6,392 nt of DNA from Flavobacterium sp. (GTDB lineage Bacteria > Bacteroidota > Bacteroidia > Flavobacteriales > Flavobacteriaceae): positions 1 through 6,392 of the forward strand of contig DMHA01000265.1 in the NCBI GenBank assembly GCA_003449615.1. The letters run 5' to 3'. Each line of letters opens with the position of its first letter. The first letter of the stretch is position 1. Of the stretch, positions 6,260 to 6,392 are shown one piece after another. A program made the position numbers and the translations under genes. The notes under the pieces are model-generated. The model made no database searches. It was not told the origin of the DNA and worked only from the letters and a program-made list of their open reading frames with translations.

Positions 6260-6392
6260 ATATTTCTAATTAATTTGTCGCTAATGTATAGAATGTATAA
6301 GACATTGTGTTAAAATTGCTGTAATTTAACATTTGTTTTTTTAAGTTCGCTTATTCTTGTAAATGTTTTGTTAGAATAACTTATTTGTTAAA
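6260..6392 (-). promoter_or_regulatory. Upstream region of the amidohydrolase operon, with small direct and inverted repeats
   Basis: No gene is visible. AATGTATA occurs twice with one base between (6283-6290 and 6292-6299), 24-40 bases from the start codon, where a promoter box or operator could lie. Just further upstream, GTTAAAATT (6309-6317) and AATTTAAC (6323-6330) form an imperfect dyad. I find no clean TAnnTTTG promoter box on the minus strand and no Shine-Dalgarno before the ATG. The assignment as promoter region rests on position, the repeats being suggestive only. Confidence 0.3.

Noticed and set aside
1..6392. CRISPR array, phage, or defence genes
   Set aside because: No regularly spaced direct repeats, integrase, transposase or defence-type proteins are present; the content is ordinary metabolic and transport genes.

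Overview
The window is AT-rich and reads as a chromosomal segment from a member of the Bacteroidota, most likely a Flavobacterium-like Flavobacteriaceae. The basis is the protein style (Lys/Asn/Ile-rich, short signal peptides ending in A|Q), weak or absent Shine-Dalgarno sequences, and an intergenic TCCCGATAGCTATCGGGA palindrome of a kind I associate with flavobacterial genomes. This placement is inference; there is no rRNA or other marker gene. All four recognisable genes lie on the minus strand, so the window is transcribed from right to left.

Right to left: a 133-base upstream region (6260-6392) leads into a two-gene operon. The first gene (3266-6259) encodes a 997-residue exported protein made of two amidohydrolase-superfamily domains joined by a beta-rich linker. 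Three bases after its stop codon the second gene (1961-3262) encodes a 433-residue exported single-domain amidohydrolase relative. Only the C-terminal half of the large protein keeps the metal-binding residues. Its N-terminal half and the small protein have lost most of them, so the operon appears to encode one active hydrolase domain flanked by two degenerate copies. A 194-base spacer (1767-1960) with two strong hairpins follows. Next comes a complete cytosolic dipeptide epimerase of the enolase superfamily (753-1766), with every expected catalytic residue present.

The 458-base spacer 295-752 separates the epimerase from an ammonium transporter gene whose first 98 codons (1-294) run off the left edge. 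This spacer holds a 176-base nested inverted-repeat element (506-681) and, closer to the transporter start, a pair of C-tract motifs that may be regulatory.

Functionally, the exported amidohydrolases could act on peptides or amides in the periplasm, the epimerase acts on dipeptides in the cytosol (typically L-Ala-D/L-Glu from murein turnover), and the transporter imports ammonium. A shared theme of peptide and nitrogen scavenging is plausible, but rests only on gene order and family assignment. The point most worth following up is the inactive-active-inactive arrangement of three related hydrolase domains.
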